In this document: one piece after another, positions 17,421 through 26,706 of the stretch
How the letters are laid out: each line of letters begins with the position of its first letter
Position numbering within the stretch: the stretch's first letter is position 1
NCBI GenBank assembly: GCA_946060685.1
Contig: CAMGOT010000003.1
Location: 1 to 49,168 of the forward strand
Direction of reading: 5' to 3'
DNA: 49,168 nucleotides
Source: an uncultured Bacteroidales bacterium
Lineage (GTDB): Bacteria; Bacteroidota; Bacteroidia; Bacteroidales; Bacteroidaceae
Translations under genes and position numbers: made by a program
Notes under the pieces: generated by a model
Database searches by the model: none
Told to the model about the DNA's origin: nothing
What the model saw: only the letters and a program-made list of their open reading frames with translations

Positions 17421-18050
17421 ATGGATAACAATACAACAACAACCCCTGCTGCCCACCTTGACCAGGATATCATGATGATGCGCGACCAGCTCCTGCTCCT
17501 GCAGAAGAAGCTTGACGAGCGCGTGCATTTCGAGGACCGCATGATACGGCGTGCCATGACGAAGAATGTGGGCAATCTCCTGCAGATGGAATGGATCGGA
17601 CTCTTCATCTGCATCATGGCCCTCGTGGTTTCCATGGCGCAAGTTCACGTGCAGCATCTCAGCGTGGCTCTCCAACTGTTTACGGGGCTTTGGATGCTGG
17701 TCATGGTCGTCGTGCAGGCATGGAGCGTATGGTATGTGGCGGGCAAGCGTCGGGATGTGATAGAAGGCAATCTGCTCCGTGTGAGCGAGCGCATTATCGT
17801 CTATAAGCGTGCCGACCGCTGGTGCAAGCGCATCTTCCTGCCGCTCGTGGTCGTATGGATTGTCATCTACCTCCATGAGGTGGTCATATCGTCGGCATTT
17901 GCAGAATCGGTGGCGTATCAGATTGGTGTCTATGTGGGTGGCGTGCTGGGTGCCGCACTTGGAGGCATCATCGGATGGATGATCTATCGGAAGATGATGG
18001 GTTATGTCAACGAACTCCAGGAGCAGGTGGAGGATCTGAAACGGGAATAG
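17421..18050 (+). CDS. Membrane protein co-transcribed with the sigma factor, function unknown
   Basis: Starts 10 bp after the sigma-factor stop; N-terminal coiled region, TM segments, C-terminal NELQEQVEDLKRE. Confidence 0.7.
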   Translation: MDNNTTTTPAAHLDQDIMMMRDQLLLLQKKLDERVHFEDRMIRRAMTKNVGNLLQMEWIGLFICIMALVVSMAQVHVQHLSVALQLFTGLWMLVMVVVQAWSVWYVAGKRRDVIEGNLLRVSERIIVYKRADRWCKRIFLPLVVVWIVIYLHEVVISSAFAESVAYQIGVYVGGVLGAALGGIIGWMIYRKMMGYVNELQEQVEDLKRE

Positions 18051-18116
18051 CCCCCTCCTGCATCTTGGCTCTCTCCTTCCCAGGATCTAAAGCTCAAAAA
18101 GATGCGACAAAACCCC

Positions 18117-18193
18117 GAAGAGGGGCGGCATGACATGGAACTGATGCGGGAGTTGCTTCCCCCTTCTTTTCCGATGTCATGCCGCCCCTCTTC
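18117..18193. terminator. Large stem-loop between convergent genes
   Basis: Perfect 20-bp inverted repeat GAAGAGGGGCGGCATGACAT (18117-18136) / ATGTCATGCCGCCCCTCTTC (18174-18193). Confidence 0.6.
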
Positions 18194-18281
18194 TGCATGT
18201 GCAGGCTTGCATGAGCCGGCTTGCGCATGAAGGTTTGGGATAAGCGGGCAGGCCTCGCGCCATGGGCCGTCGTCCCGCAGA

Positions 18282-19472
18282 CTATTGTTGCTCAGGCCTT
18301 GTGGCAGGCTCCTTGGCCTTGTAGACGTAGCGAACGCAGAGCCAGGCCGTGATGCCATAGACGATGGCCTGCGCCCAAAGGGCGAAGTATTCATAGCGGA
18401 TGTCGCGAAGATGCGCCCCCATCGTGTTGAGTTTGATATAGGCGTTGGCCCCATGTGTGGAAGGGAAAATCTGGCTGAAATAGTGCCAGAACGAAGGGAA
18501 TGCCGAGCCGGGCCAGCTCACTCCGGAGAGGAAGAGCAGCGGCACGGAAGTAAAGACCACGATGAGGAACACCGTCTCGCGCTTGTGGGGCACTACTCCA
18601 ATCGTCACGCCTAGATTGAACACCGCCACAAGGAATGGGAGCAGCAGGCATCCTATCTCCCACGGATTGCCGATGTGGGGCAGATTGAACATCTCGGGCA
18701 CTACTCCCAGCACATAGCAGCTGATGGGGATATAGAAGGCGATGAAGGCGAGGGCTATGCCCGTGAGCGTCTGGAAGGAACTCCATTGCGACGGGGCCTT
18801 CTCTCCCCGCTCCCGGCGTGTGCCCGTGATGAGGCCTATACCCAGCAGCATCGTCTGCTGAATGGCGATGACGAGTACGGCAGGGATGAGGAATGATGCA
18901 AAGCCTCCCGTAGCATTATAGAGCGCCACCCACTCATAGCGGACGGGATGCTGAAGCGTGGCCTTCTGCTCGGGGGTGCCGCCGTGAATGCCGCTTGCCG
19001 CCGCTATGGGGTTGGCTCCCATGTCGCCCACCTTGATTTCTGCATTCATGGACAGCGAAACGTCGGTATTGGCAGTCAGCAGGGCCTTGTAGTAGAGCAT
19101 TCCGCTCATGTCGCAATAGAGCTGTACGCGCGTCTGGCGGCCCGTCATCAGGCTTTGCTGAAAGTCGGAGGGGATGTACACCACTCCGTAGGCATCGCGG
19201 CTTTTCACCCCTTCCTGGGCTTCTTCAAGGGTTGTGGCATGGCCTGCAATCCTCACGTCGGGAGTAGCGTCGAGCCGTCGCAGATATTCCCGGCTTAGGC
19301 GGGAGTGGCTGTCGTCCACCACCACTACGGGTACCTCGCGCACAGCCTCGCCATTGTAGATGAAGGCATAGAGCACTGGGTATACCAGGGGGACGACAAC
19401 GCAGAACAGCAGTACGCCACCATCGGTGAAGATGCTGCGCAGGGTCTGGGCAAAACTGTTGTTGATGGTCAT
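18282..19472 (-). CDS. ABC-2 type transporter permease (YhhJ/YbhR-like)
   Basis: MTINNSFAQTLRSIFTDGGVLLFCVVVPLVYPVLYAFIYNGEAVREVPVVVVDDSHS...; C-terminal TM bundle with FLSGVSWP. Confidence 0.85.
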   Translation of the reverse strand: MTINNSFAQTLRSIFTDGGVLLFCVVVPLVYPVLYAFIYNGEAVREVPVVVVDDSHSRLSREYLRRLDATPDVRIAGHATTLEEAQEGVKSRDAYGVVYIPSDFQQSLMTGRQTRVQLYCDMSGMLYYKALLTANTDVSLSMNAEIKVGDMGANPIAAASGIHGGTPEQKATLQHPVRYEWVALYNATGGFASFLIPAVLVIAIQQTMLLGIGLITGTRRERGEKAPSQWSSFQTLTGIALAFIAFYIPISCYVLGVVPEMFNLPHIGNPWEIGCLLLPFLVAVFNLGVTIGVVPHKRETVFLIVVFTSVPLLFLSGVSWPGSAFPSFWHYFSQIFPSTHGANAYIKLNTMGAHLRDIRYEYFALWAQAIVYGITAWLCVRYVYKAKEPATRPEQQ

Positions 19473-19566
19473 ATTGGAGTCTTGAAAGAGAAAAAATCCG
19501 GGAATCTGTGCAAGGGGATGGGCGCATCGGCAGGGATTCTGCTGCTTTGGCTCTCCCCCGGTGCCG

Positions 19567-20742
19567 CTAAGCCACGTAGGCCGTCTGCTGCATGATGCGT
19601 CCGAACTTCCGGGCGTAGAGCAGGGGGAGGAGAGCAAAGCCTGCGAGTGCCAGCACATAGGGCCATGCGGCTGAGAGCGGCCATCCGTCCAGCGCACAGT
19701 TCACGTAGAGCAGATAGTAGTGCCGCAAGGGGAAAAGCGTGGCGATGCCCTGCACCCATGCCGGCATGGCCATGACGGGAAACGACATCCCGCAGATGCT
19801 GAACGACAGCACTCCCCAAAGCGAAGCGAACGACAGCCCAAGACGAAGTCCCGGAAGGGTGCATATCATGAAGGCGCCGAGTCCCTGGCAGGCAAGTACG
19901 AAGAGCGTCATGATGCCCAGCATCGTCGGGATGCCGCACAGGCAGGGGTATTTCAGATAGCCGTAGAGATAGAGCACAAGCGTCCATCCTGCGAGCTGCA
20001 TGAGCAGCCCCTGTGCTGCCAATTTTCCGAAAAGTGCGCGGAGGGAGACGGCTGTGGCCCCGGGGGTACCACGACGGGTGGCACATGCCAAAAGCTCGTC
20101 GGACGTGTTCTCTTTGATTTCTATGCCGATGCTCCACACCGTCATGAAGAGGAAGAAGATGGCAAACACTCCCGGCAGCAGAACGTTGGAGAGGTATACG
20201 CTATAGTTGAGCGAGGGATTTCCGATGGGATGGCAATCGATGACGATGGGCTGCAGCATGGCCATCGTCCGGCCGTCGTCCACGCCCTTGCCGCGCATGA
20301 CGCTTCGCGTGGCAGCACCTGCCGTCAGTTCGCTCATCATGCGCATATCCTTGTAGGTGAGCGATGCTGCCACAAGAAACTGGTGGTTGGTATAGAACGA
20401 TACGATGGGCGAGTCCTGTCCCATCAGTTTCTGCGTAGTGCCTTCGGGGATATAGTAGAAGGCATAGATGTCGCCCCGCTGCACGGCCTTCCGGGCTTCC
20501 TGCATCGAGGCATAGCGCTCCACGATGCGGCAATTCTGGAAGGCATCCAGATTCCGGACAAGATTGCGCGTGGTGGAGGTCCCGTCCATGTCGACCATCC
20601 CCACGGGCAAATCGGATGGCAGGCCCGAATCCATCAGCGTGGTGAAGAGGACCACGCAGAAGAAGGGAGCCACGACCAGCGAGAGCCAATACACGGGGGT
20701 GGTGGCTATACGTCGCAGTTCGCGAAGAAATACTTCAATCAT
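19567..20742 (-). CDS. ABC-2 type transporter permease
   Basis: MIEVFLRELRRIATTPVYWLSLVVAPFFCVVLFTTLMDSGLPSDLPVGMVDMDGTS...; paralogous to the downstream permease. Confidence 0.85.
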   Translation of the reverse strand: MIEVFLRELRRIATTPVYWLSLVVAPFFCVVLFTTLMDSGLPSDLPVGMVDMDGTSTTRNLVRNLDAFQNCRIVERYASMQEARKAVQRGDIYAFYYIPEGTTQKLMGQDSPIVSFYTNHQFLVAASLTYKDMRMMSELTAGAATRSVMRGKGVDDGRTMAMLQPIVIDCHPIGNPSLNYSVYLSNVLLPGVFAIFFLFMTVWSIGIEIKENTSDELLACATRRGTPGATAVSLRALFGKLAAQGLLMQLAGWTLVLYLYGYLKYPCLCGIPTMLGIMTLFVLACQGLGAFMICTLPGLRLGLSFASLWGVLSFSICGMSFPVMAMPAWVQGIATLFPLRHYYLLYVNCALDGWPLSAAWPYVLALAGFALLPLLYARKFGRIMQQTAYVA

Positions 20743-20821
20743 GTGTGCTTGTGCTATGGATGGATAAGGCTGTTTTTTTGGGGAGGGGATGAGAGAGGGT
20801 AGAGGATGGCAGACCGACGGC

Positions 20822-21811
20822 CTATTCCTGATTCTTGAGCAGGACCGTCATGCCTGGGCGCAGGCCCTCGACGCGCTCTGTGGGCACGGCCTTCACCTGG
20901 AAAGTCTTCATGTCGTACTGTCCGGTGGTCTTTGTGGCCTTCCATGCCGCGAAAGTGCCCAAATCCTTCATCGCCGTCACTTTGGCCGCAATTTCGCGGT
21001 TGCCCAGGGCAGGTACTGTGGCCTTCACTTCCTGCCCTACACGGATGCCGGCCAAGTGGTCCTCGCGCACGTTGAACGTCAGCCACATCTTGTCCATCAT
21101 CGCCACGGTCATCACGGGAGCTCCCGTGCCGACGAGTTCGCCCGTCACGGAGAACACATCAGTCACCTCGCCGTCCATCTGTGCTGTCAGTACCGATTCG
21201 CGGAGATAGCTGCTCACTTCCTTTACCGCCCCCTCCGCACGGTTTCTCTGCGCCCGTGCAGCATCGCGGTCCTCCTGTTCGGCACCATTCTTTGCCATGT
21301 CATACTGTGCTTTTGCTGCACGTTCTGTAGCAGCGGCGGCATCGCGTTGGGCGGTCATCTCGTCGAGTTTCTGTGCCGTCGTCACCCCCTCGTCGTAAAG
21401 GTGCTTGATGCGGGTGTAGCTCTTCTCCATCACCTCCAGTCCGGCTTTCGCCTTCTGCCACATCTCGTAGGCCGCGCGAATCTGCTCGTCGCGCGCCCCC
21501 TTCTGTGCCTTCCGGCTCACGGCATCCGCCGCCTGCTGGGCAGCCTCGGCCTGCTGGAGCTTGGCCTCCACCTCAGGAGCTTCGAGGATGGCAAGCGTGT
21601 CGCCAGCCTTCACCAGCTGGCCTTCCGCGGCCATCAGTCGCAGCACGCGGCCGGGAATCTTGCTCGACACTCGGTATTCCTCCACTTCCACCTCTCCTTG
21701 CAGGGTGGTATCAGGATGCTTGAGGGCGATGATGCCGCAAACGGCGGCAAGGGCCACTATACCCACGATGAACACCAACGCGGGAATATAATTGGGGACT
21801 TTCTTTTCCAT
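20822..21811 (-). CDS. HlyD-family periplasmic adaptor
   Basis: EVEVEEYRVSSKIPGRVLRLMAAEGQLVKAGDTLAILEAPE...coiled coil...LTAQMDGEVTDVFSVTGELVGTGAPVMTV. Confidence 0.92.
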   Translation of the reverse strand: MEKKVPNYIPALVFIVGIVALAAVCGIIALKHPDTTLQGEVEVEEYRVSSKIPGRVLRLMAAEGQLVKAGDTLAILEAPEVEAKLQQAEAAQQAADAVSRKAQKGARDEQIRAAYEMWQKAKAGLEVMEKSYTRIKHLYDEGVTTAQKLDEMTAQRDAAAATERAAKAQYDMAKNGAEQEDRDAARAQRNRAEGAVKEVSSYLRESVLTAQMDGEVTDVFSVTGELVGTGAPVMTVAMMDKMWLTFNVREDHLAGIRVGQEVKATVPALGNREIAAKVTAMKDLGTFAAWKATKTTGQYDMKTFQVKAVPTERVEGLRPGMTVLLKNQE

Positions 21812-21830
21812 GGTCTATAATATATATATA

Positions 21831-21850
21831 GGTGTGGTCTATAAATTTAT
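21831..21850 (+). repeat. Possible divergent copy of the GGTGGGTTCTATAAATT repeat terminus
   Basis: GGTGTGGTCTATAAATTTAT between tolC-like and hlyD-like genes. Confidence 0.3.
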
Positions 21851-21950
21851 AATAAATATGAACTTATTGAATGCGGAATAAATCATCTGATGGCTGGTTG
21901 CGGGTCATGGGCACGTCTGTCCGTGTGTAGGGAGAAGCGCACACAGAGCA

Positions 21951-23573
21951 TCAGTTGCCCAAGGCCTTCTTGTAGGCCGAGCGTGTGAGCATGATGTCGA
22001 TACGCGCGTCAATGAGGTCGCTCTGTGCCCCCACCCATGCCGTCTGTGCCGTGAGCAGGTCGCTGGTGGCTATTACTCCCTCAGCAAATCCTATGCGCGC
22101 CACGCGCAGGTTTTCCTCCGCCTTCTCCATGTTTTTCTCGGCATATTTCACCTTTCTGTTGGCCTCGTTCACGGCAAAGGCCGTCTGCCTCACCTGCAGT
22201 TCCACCTTTTCGCTGGTTTCCTCATGGCGCAGGGAAGCGATGGCAGCCTCCGTTCTGGCGGCTCGCACCTTGTTCAGGCCCTCGCCCCAATGCCAGAGGG
22301 GAAGCTTGAGGCTTACGCCCACATTCCACATTCCCCGAAAATGCCGCTCGAAACCGTTGAAGAGGGCAGGGTAGGTGGTGGCATAGCCTCCCGTGAGTGC
22401 CAGTTGGGGCAGGAATGCCGAGCGTTCGATGCGCATCTTTTCCGTATAGATGTCAGTTGCCAGTCGCAGTTGTCGGAGTTCCGGCCGCTTGGCCAGGGCA
22501 TAGCACACATTGCCCTCCACATCCTCCAGTACGCTGGCGATGCCCTCCAGCTTCTCGTCGGCCAGCGCAGGCGTAAGGGTCATGTCGTAGCCGCAGAGTT
22601 GGGCCAGCAGCATGCGGCTGAGTGTCAGGCCGTCTTCGATGCGCATCAGCGTCATCTCAGCCTCGTTGAGTTTCACGCTCACCGTCAGTTCGTTGGCCCG
22701 CGTGGCAACACCCTCGCTTATCATTTTCTTCACGTCGTCGTCCAGATGCTGTAGCATGTCGCGGTAAGCCTGTGCAAGGCGTTTTTTGTTGACGAGCGAC
22801 ACCACCTGCCAGTAGGCCTTGTCCACCTCCAGCACGATTTCCTGCTCTTCGGCGCGGAGTTTCTCGCCCGCCAGTTCTTCGCTGTAGCGCGTGATGCGGT
22901 CGTAGGCCCGTATCTTTCCGCCCATATACAGGGGCTGGGTGAACATCACGCTCATGATGGCAGCATTCCGCGTGTCGGTGTCGAAGGCATCCACAATGCC
23001 CTCGCCCACCAGGTTCATGGTCTGCGCCAGTCCTCCGGCGAATGCCTGGCCATATTGTCCTGCCATCTGCTGTCCCTGCTGCACGAGGGGCGCGAGTTCG
23101 GGGTTGGCGGCAATCAGTTGTGCTGCCAGTTGCTGCATGCTTTCCGGGAGCCCTGATGCGGCGATGTTCTGCTGCATGCCCCCCACCAGCGTGCTGCCCA
23201 TGGTCGAGAGTTTCTCCTGCTGCTCTTCGCTGAGGATGGAAATGGGTTTGCTGGTGCGCTGATAGGTGCCTATAAAGTCGAATTTCGGCAGGTAGTTGGC
23301 ACGTGCTGCCTGATGGTTGTAGTGTGCCTTCTGCTTTTCCATATTTGCCATCATCATCGTTTTCCCCTGCCGGAGTGCCATGCTTCGGCAGGAATCGAGC
23401 GAAAGAGTGGCAAGTGTTGTCCCCTCACCGGTGGCAAAAGCCTCAGCCGCTGCCACAACGTCAGGTTCGTTCTCCTGCAAGTGGGCTGGCATTCCATAAG
23501 CGGCAGTATGTCCTGCGAGGGTCAGCAGGAAGATCCGGATGGCACGGCATGCGGTTAATGTTTTCCGTTTCAT
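21951..23573 (-). CDS. TolC-family outer membrane efflux protein
   Basis: Signal peptide; SLDSCRSMALRQGKTMMMANMEKQKAHYNHQAARANYLPKFDFIGTYQR...ARIGFAEGVIATSDLLTAQTAWVGAQSDLIDARIDIMLTRSAYKKALG. Confidence 0.92.
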   Translation of the reverse strand: MKRKTLTACRAIRIFLLTLAGHTAAYGMPAHLQENEPDVVAAAEAFATGEGTTLATLSLDSCRSMALRQGKTMMMANMEKQKAHYNHQAARANYLPKFDFIGTYQRTSKPISILSEEQQEKLSTMGSTLVGGMQQNIAASGLPESMQQLAAQLIAANPELAPLVQQGQQMAGQYGQAFAGGLAQTMNLVGEGIVDAFDTDTRNAAIMSVMFTQPLYMGGKIRAYDRITRYSEELAGEKLRAEEQEIVLEVDKAYWQVVSLVNKKRLAQAYRDMLQHLDDDVKKMISEGVATRANELTVSVKLNEAEMTLMRIEDGLTLSRMLLAQLCGYDMTLTPALADEKLEGIASVLEDVEGNVCYALAKRPELRQLRLATDIYTEKMRIERSAFLPQLALTGGYATTYPALFNGFERHFRGMWNVGVSLKLPLWHWGEGLNKVRAARTEAAIASLRHEETSEKVELQVRQTAFAVNEANRKVKYAEKNMEKAEENLRVARIGFAEGVIATSDLLTAQTAWVGAQSDLIDARIDIMLTRSAYKKALGN

Positions 23574-23637
23574 CTTCGTTATCATTTTTTTGCGGTGGGA
23601 ATTTTGTAGCCCCACCTTACGTGTTGTCGAAAGGAAT

Positions 23638-23704
23638 AATCCCTCGGGAACGGATATTCTCGTGGGAATATACGTCATCGTAGGAATATGCGTTGTCGTC
23701 GAAA
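23638..23704 (-). repeat. Short imperfect repeats in the tolC-like leader
   Basis: Minus strand cATATTCCTACGAtgacgtATATTCCCACGAgaaTATCCGTTCCCGAgggatTATTCCTTTCGA. Confidence 0.5.
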
Positions 23705-23714
23705 AAAATCATGG

Positions 23715-23722
23715 CAAAGTTA
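23715..23722 (-). promoter_or_regulatory. -7 box TAACTTTG for the efflux operon
   Basis: TAnnTTTG match on the minus strand ~145 bp upstream of the tolC-like start. Confidence 0.5.
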
Positions 23723-24174
23723 CTCATCCTCGCTATTCTTCGCCAGCCTTTCGGGAAAAACTGACCAATTTTTGACGTTAAAGGAAATTCTTGGGGCTGT
23801 TTTGGTGGCTTTGCCCTTCATTTTTCGCTCCCAATGATATTTCGTTGCGACATATAGAATTGGTGTTTCGCCCAAACGCCGGGCCTGTTTTCGTGAAACG
23901 TACATGGCGTTTCGCCCAAACTTGTCGGCCGTATTCTTCGCCTGTAAATGTTGGTCCTACCATGGCCTGCAAGCCCCGTTCTTGCCAAATGCTGTGCCCT
24001 CCACGACTACTTTTACAGAATTTTGCTGCTCCCCGTGGCAATAAAAGGGAAAGTTTGGCGTTATATAAAATTGTAGGGTATTCTGTCTGCACGTAGAACA
24101 GGCATCTGCGCGGTCGGTGGTTTCCCTTATTTGCCTAATATTGTCTCCCAAGTGGTATAGCCTCAACAACAACC

Positions 24175-26592
24175 ATGAATCGTCTTCTGTCACTTATATT
24201 TCTCCTCCTCTCCGTCGCCTCGGCCCTGGCACAACGTTGCCGTGTGTTCGGCGTGGTGCGCGATCAGGATGGTGCGCCCATCGAACTGGCCAACGTGCGC
24301 ATTCCCGGTACGGCCATCGGCACGGCCTGCGACCTGCAGGGACGCTATTCGCTCGCTTTCGAGAGCCGCGACACTATCGTGGTGCAATACTCCATGATTG
24401 GCTATGAGACCCGCAAGCGCACGCTGATGGCCCCACGCGATTCCGTGCGCATCGACATCGTGCTGCCATCCTATGGAGCCATGCTCGGAGAGGCCACCGT
24501 GACGGGGCAGGGCATACAGACGGGGACTACACAGAAGATAAAACCCGTCGACACGCATCTGCAACCCTCGACCACGGGAAACGGCGTGGAGGAAATCATC
24601 GCCACGCAGGCCGGAGTGTCGACCCACAACGAACTGTCGTCGCAATATAATGTGCGCGGAGGATCGTTCGATGAAAACTGTGTCTACCTGAACGGTGTGG
24701 AGGTGTACCGCCCTATGCTCGTACGCTCCGGGCAGCAGGAAGGGCTCTCCATCATCAATCCCGATATGGTGGAGAGCATCGCGTTTTCAAGCGGAGGCTT
24801 CGAGGCACGCTATGGCGACAAGATGTCGTCGGTACTGGACATCACCTACAAGCGTCCCACGCGTCTGGAGGCTTCTGCCAATGCCTCGCTGCTCGGCGCC
24901 GGAGTGTATGCCGGATGGGGCAACCGCAAGCTTTCCGCCATGACCTCCGTACGCTATAAGACCACAAGCTATCTGCTGGGAACGATGGATACCGACGGGG
25001 AGTACCAGCCCAATTTCCTCGACTATCAGCTGGTGCTGCAACTCCACCCCTCCGAGCGCTGGAGTCTGGACCTCATGGGAAACATCTCCAACAACAACTA
25101 TACCTTTTGCCCCACGGAGCGCGAGACGAAATTCGGAACGATGGACAATCCGAGGAGTTTCTACGTCTATTTCGACGGACAGGAGAAGGACCAGTTTCGC
25201 ACGCTCTTCGGAAGTGCCACGCTGACGCGCCATTTCAATCCCCACACTTTCGCTGCCCTCCAGATTTCATCGTTCAGCACACGGGAGCGCGAAACGTACG
25301 ACATACAGGGGGAATACTGGCTGCAGGATGCGGGAACGCAGGAGGAAATGGGTGTGGGCACCTATATGGAGCATGCCCGCAATCTTCTGAATGCCAACGT
25401 TCTGGATGTAGGTCTGCGCTTCCGCACGCAGTTGGCGCAGCACACCCTGCAGGCCGGAGCCGACTGGCGGCGCGAGGTCATCAGCGAGAATGCTTCGGAA
25501 TGGGAGATGCGAGATTCCATGGGCTATTCCCTGCCGCACGCTCCGGGAGAGCTGCGCATGATCTACAGCCTGCGGTCAGAGAACGACCTGACGACCAACC
25601 GCTTCGAATGCTACGTGCAGGACACCTGGCGGAAGCATGCGAATGCCGGACTCTTCAATCTCACCTATGGCCTGAGGCTCACCTATGGTGCCTTCAACCA
25701 TGAGACGCTCGTGTCGCCACGGGCATCGTTGGGATTCCTGCCGGAGCGGAACGACCGCTGGACCTTCCGCTTTGCCACAGGACTCTACTATCAGACGCCG
25801 TTCTACAAGGAACTCCGCGACACAACCTTGCGCAATGGGGTAGCCACCGTGACGTTCAACTGCAACATCAAAAGCCAGAGGTCCGTGCATCTTGTGCTCG
25901 GCACCGACTATACCTTCCGTGCTGCCGGACGCCCCTTCCGCTTCACGGCAGAAGCCTACTACAAGGCGCTGTCGAACCTCATTCCCTACTCCGTCGACAA
26001 CGTGAGGGTGGTGTACTATGGCCGCAACATGTCGAAGGGATATGCCGCAGGAGTCGACTTCAAGATTTTCGGAGAGTTCGTGCCCGGCACCGACTCCTGG
26101 CTAACCTTTTCCCTCATGCGCACAAAGGAGAAGCTCGGCGGCATCTGGCTGCCGCGGCCCACCGACCAGAGGTATGCCATCAATCTCTACTTCACGGACT
26201 ATTTTCCCAACACCACGCGATGGTCGTTCACGCTGAAGGCTGCCGTGGCCGACGGGCTTCCCTTCGGCCCCCCGCATACCGACCGTTCGCAGCATAAATT
26301 CCGTGCTCCAGCCTATAAGCGCGTGGACATCGGATTGAGCTATAAGATTATCGGAAACGACGATGATGATGCCGACCGCCGGGGAGTGCGCCGCAGAACA
26401 GCACGGCGCGCCGAAGGCAAGGCTGGAAAGTATATCAAAAGCCTATGGGTGGGATTGGATGCCTTCAATCTGATGGGCATCAGCAATGTTAATTCCTACT
26501 ATTGGGTGACGGACATCACCAACACGCAATATGCCGTGCCCAACTATTTGACGGGCAGACAGATCAATGCCCGTATAGCCATAAAGTTCTGA
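24175..26592 (+). CDS. TonB-dependent receptor with CarboxypepD_reg-like N-terminal domain
   Basis: VFGVVRDQDGAPIELANVRIPGTAIGTACDLQGRYSLAF; STHNELSSQYNVRGGSFDENCVYLNGVEVYRP plug; C-terminal NARIAIKF. Confidence 0.95.
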   Translation: MNRLLSLIFLLLSVASALAQRCRVFGVVRDQDGAPIELANVRIPGTAIGTACDLQGRYSLAFESRDTIVVQYSMIGYETRKRTLMAPRDSVRIDIVLPSYGAMLGEATVTGQGIQTGTTQKIKPVDTHLQPSTTGNGVEEIIATQAGVSTHNELSSQYNVRGGSFDENCVYLNGVEVYRPMLVRSGQQEGLSIINPDMVESIAFSSGGFEARYGDKMSSVLDITYKRPTRLEASANASLLGAGVYAGWGNRKLSAMTSVRYKTTSYLLGTMDTDGEYQPNFLDYQLVLQLHPSERWSLDLMGNISNNNYTFCPTERETKFGTMDNPRSFYVYFDGQEKDQFRTLFGSATLTRHFNPHTFAALQISSFSTRERETYDIQGEYWLQDAGTQEEMGVGTYMEHARNLLNANVLDVGLRFRTQLAQHTLQAGADWRREVISENASEWEMRDSMGYSLPHAPGELRMIYSLRSENDLTTNRFECYVQDTWRKHANAGLFNLTYGLRLTYGAFNHETLVSPRASLGFLPERNDRWTFRFATGLYYQTPFYKELRDTTLRNGVATVTFNCNIKSQRSVHLVLGTDYTFRAAGRPFRFTAEAYYKALSNLIPYSVDNVRVVYYGRNMSKGYAAGVDFKIFGEFVPGTDSWLTFSLMRTKEKLGGIWLPRPTDQRYAINLYFTDYFPNTTRWSFTLKAAVADGLPFGPPHTDRSQHKFRAPAYKRVDIGLSYKIIGNDDDDADRRGVRRRTARRAEGKAGKYIKSLWVGLDAFNLMGISNVNSYYWVTDITNTQYAVPNYLTGRQINARIAIKF

Positions 26593-26706
26593 CAAGGGGG
26601 ATTCCCCCGCTCCCGGCCGCCTCCCGCCTCCTCTGTTCGCCTCCTATCCTCTGGGCCACTCTACGGCTGTTTCTGGCCGCTGGAGCATGGGGGTGTGGCG
26701 CAGGAC

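Noticed and set aside
19720-20802. 360-aa plus-strand ORF antisense to the ABC permease
   Set aside because: Shadow ORF; the minus-strand permease has clear TM and N-terminal features.
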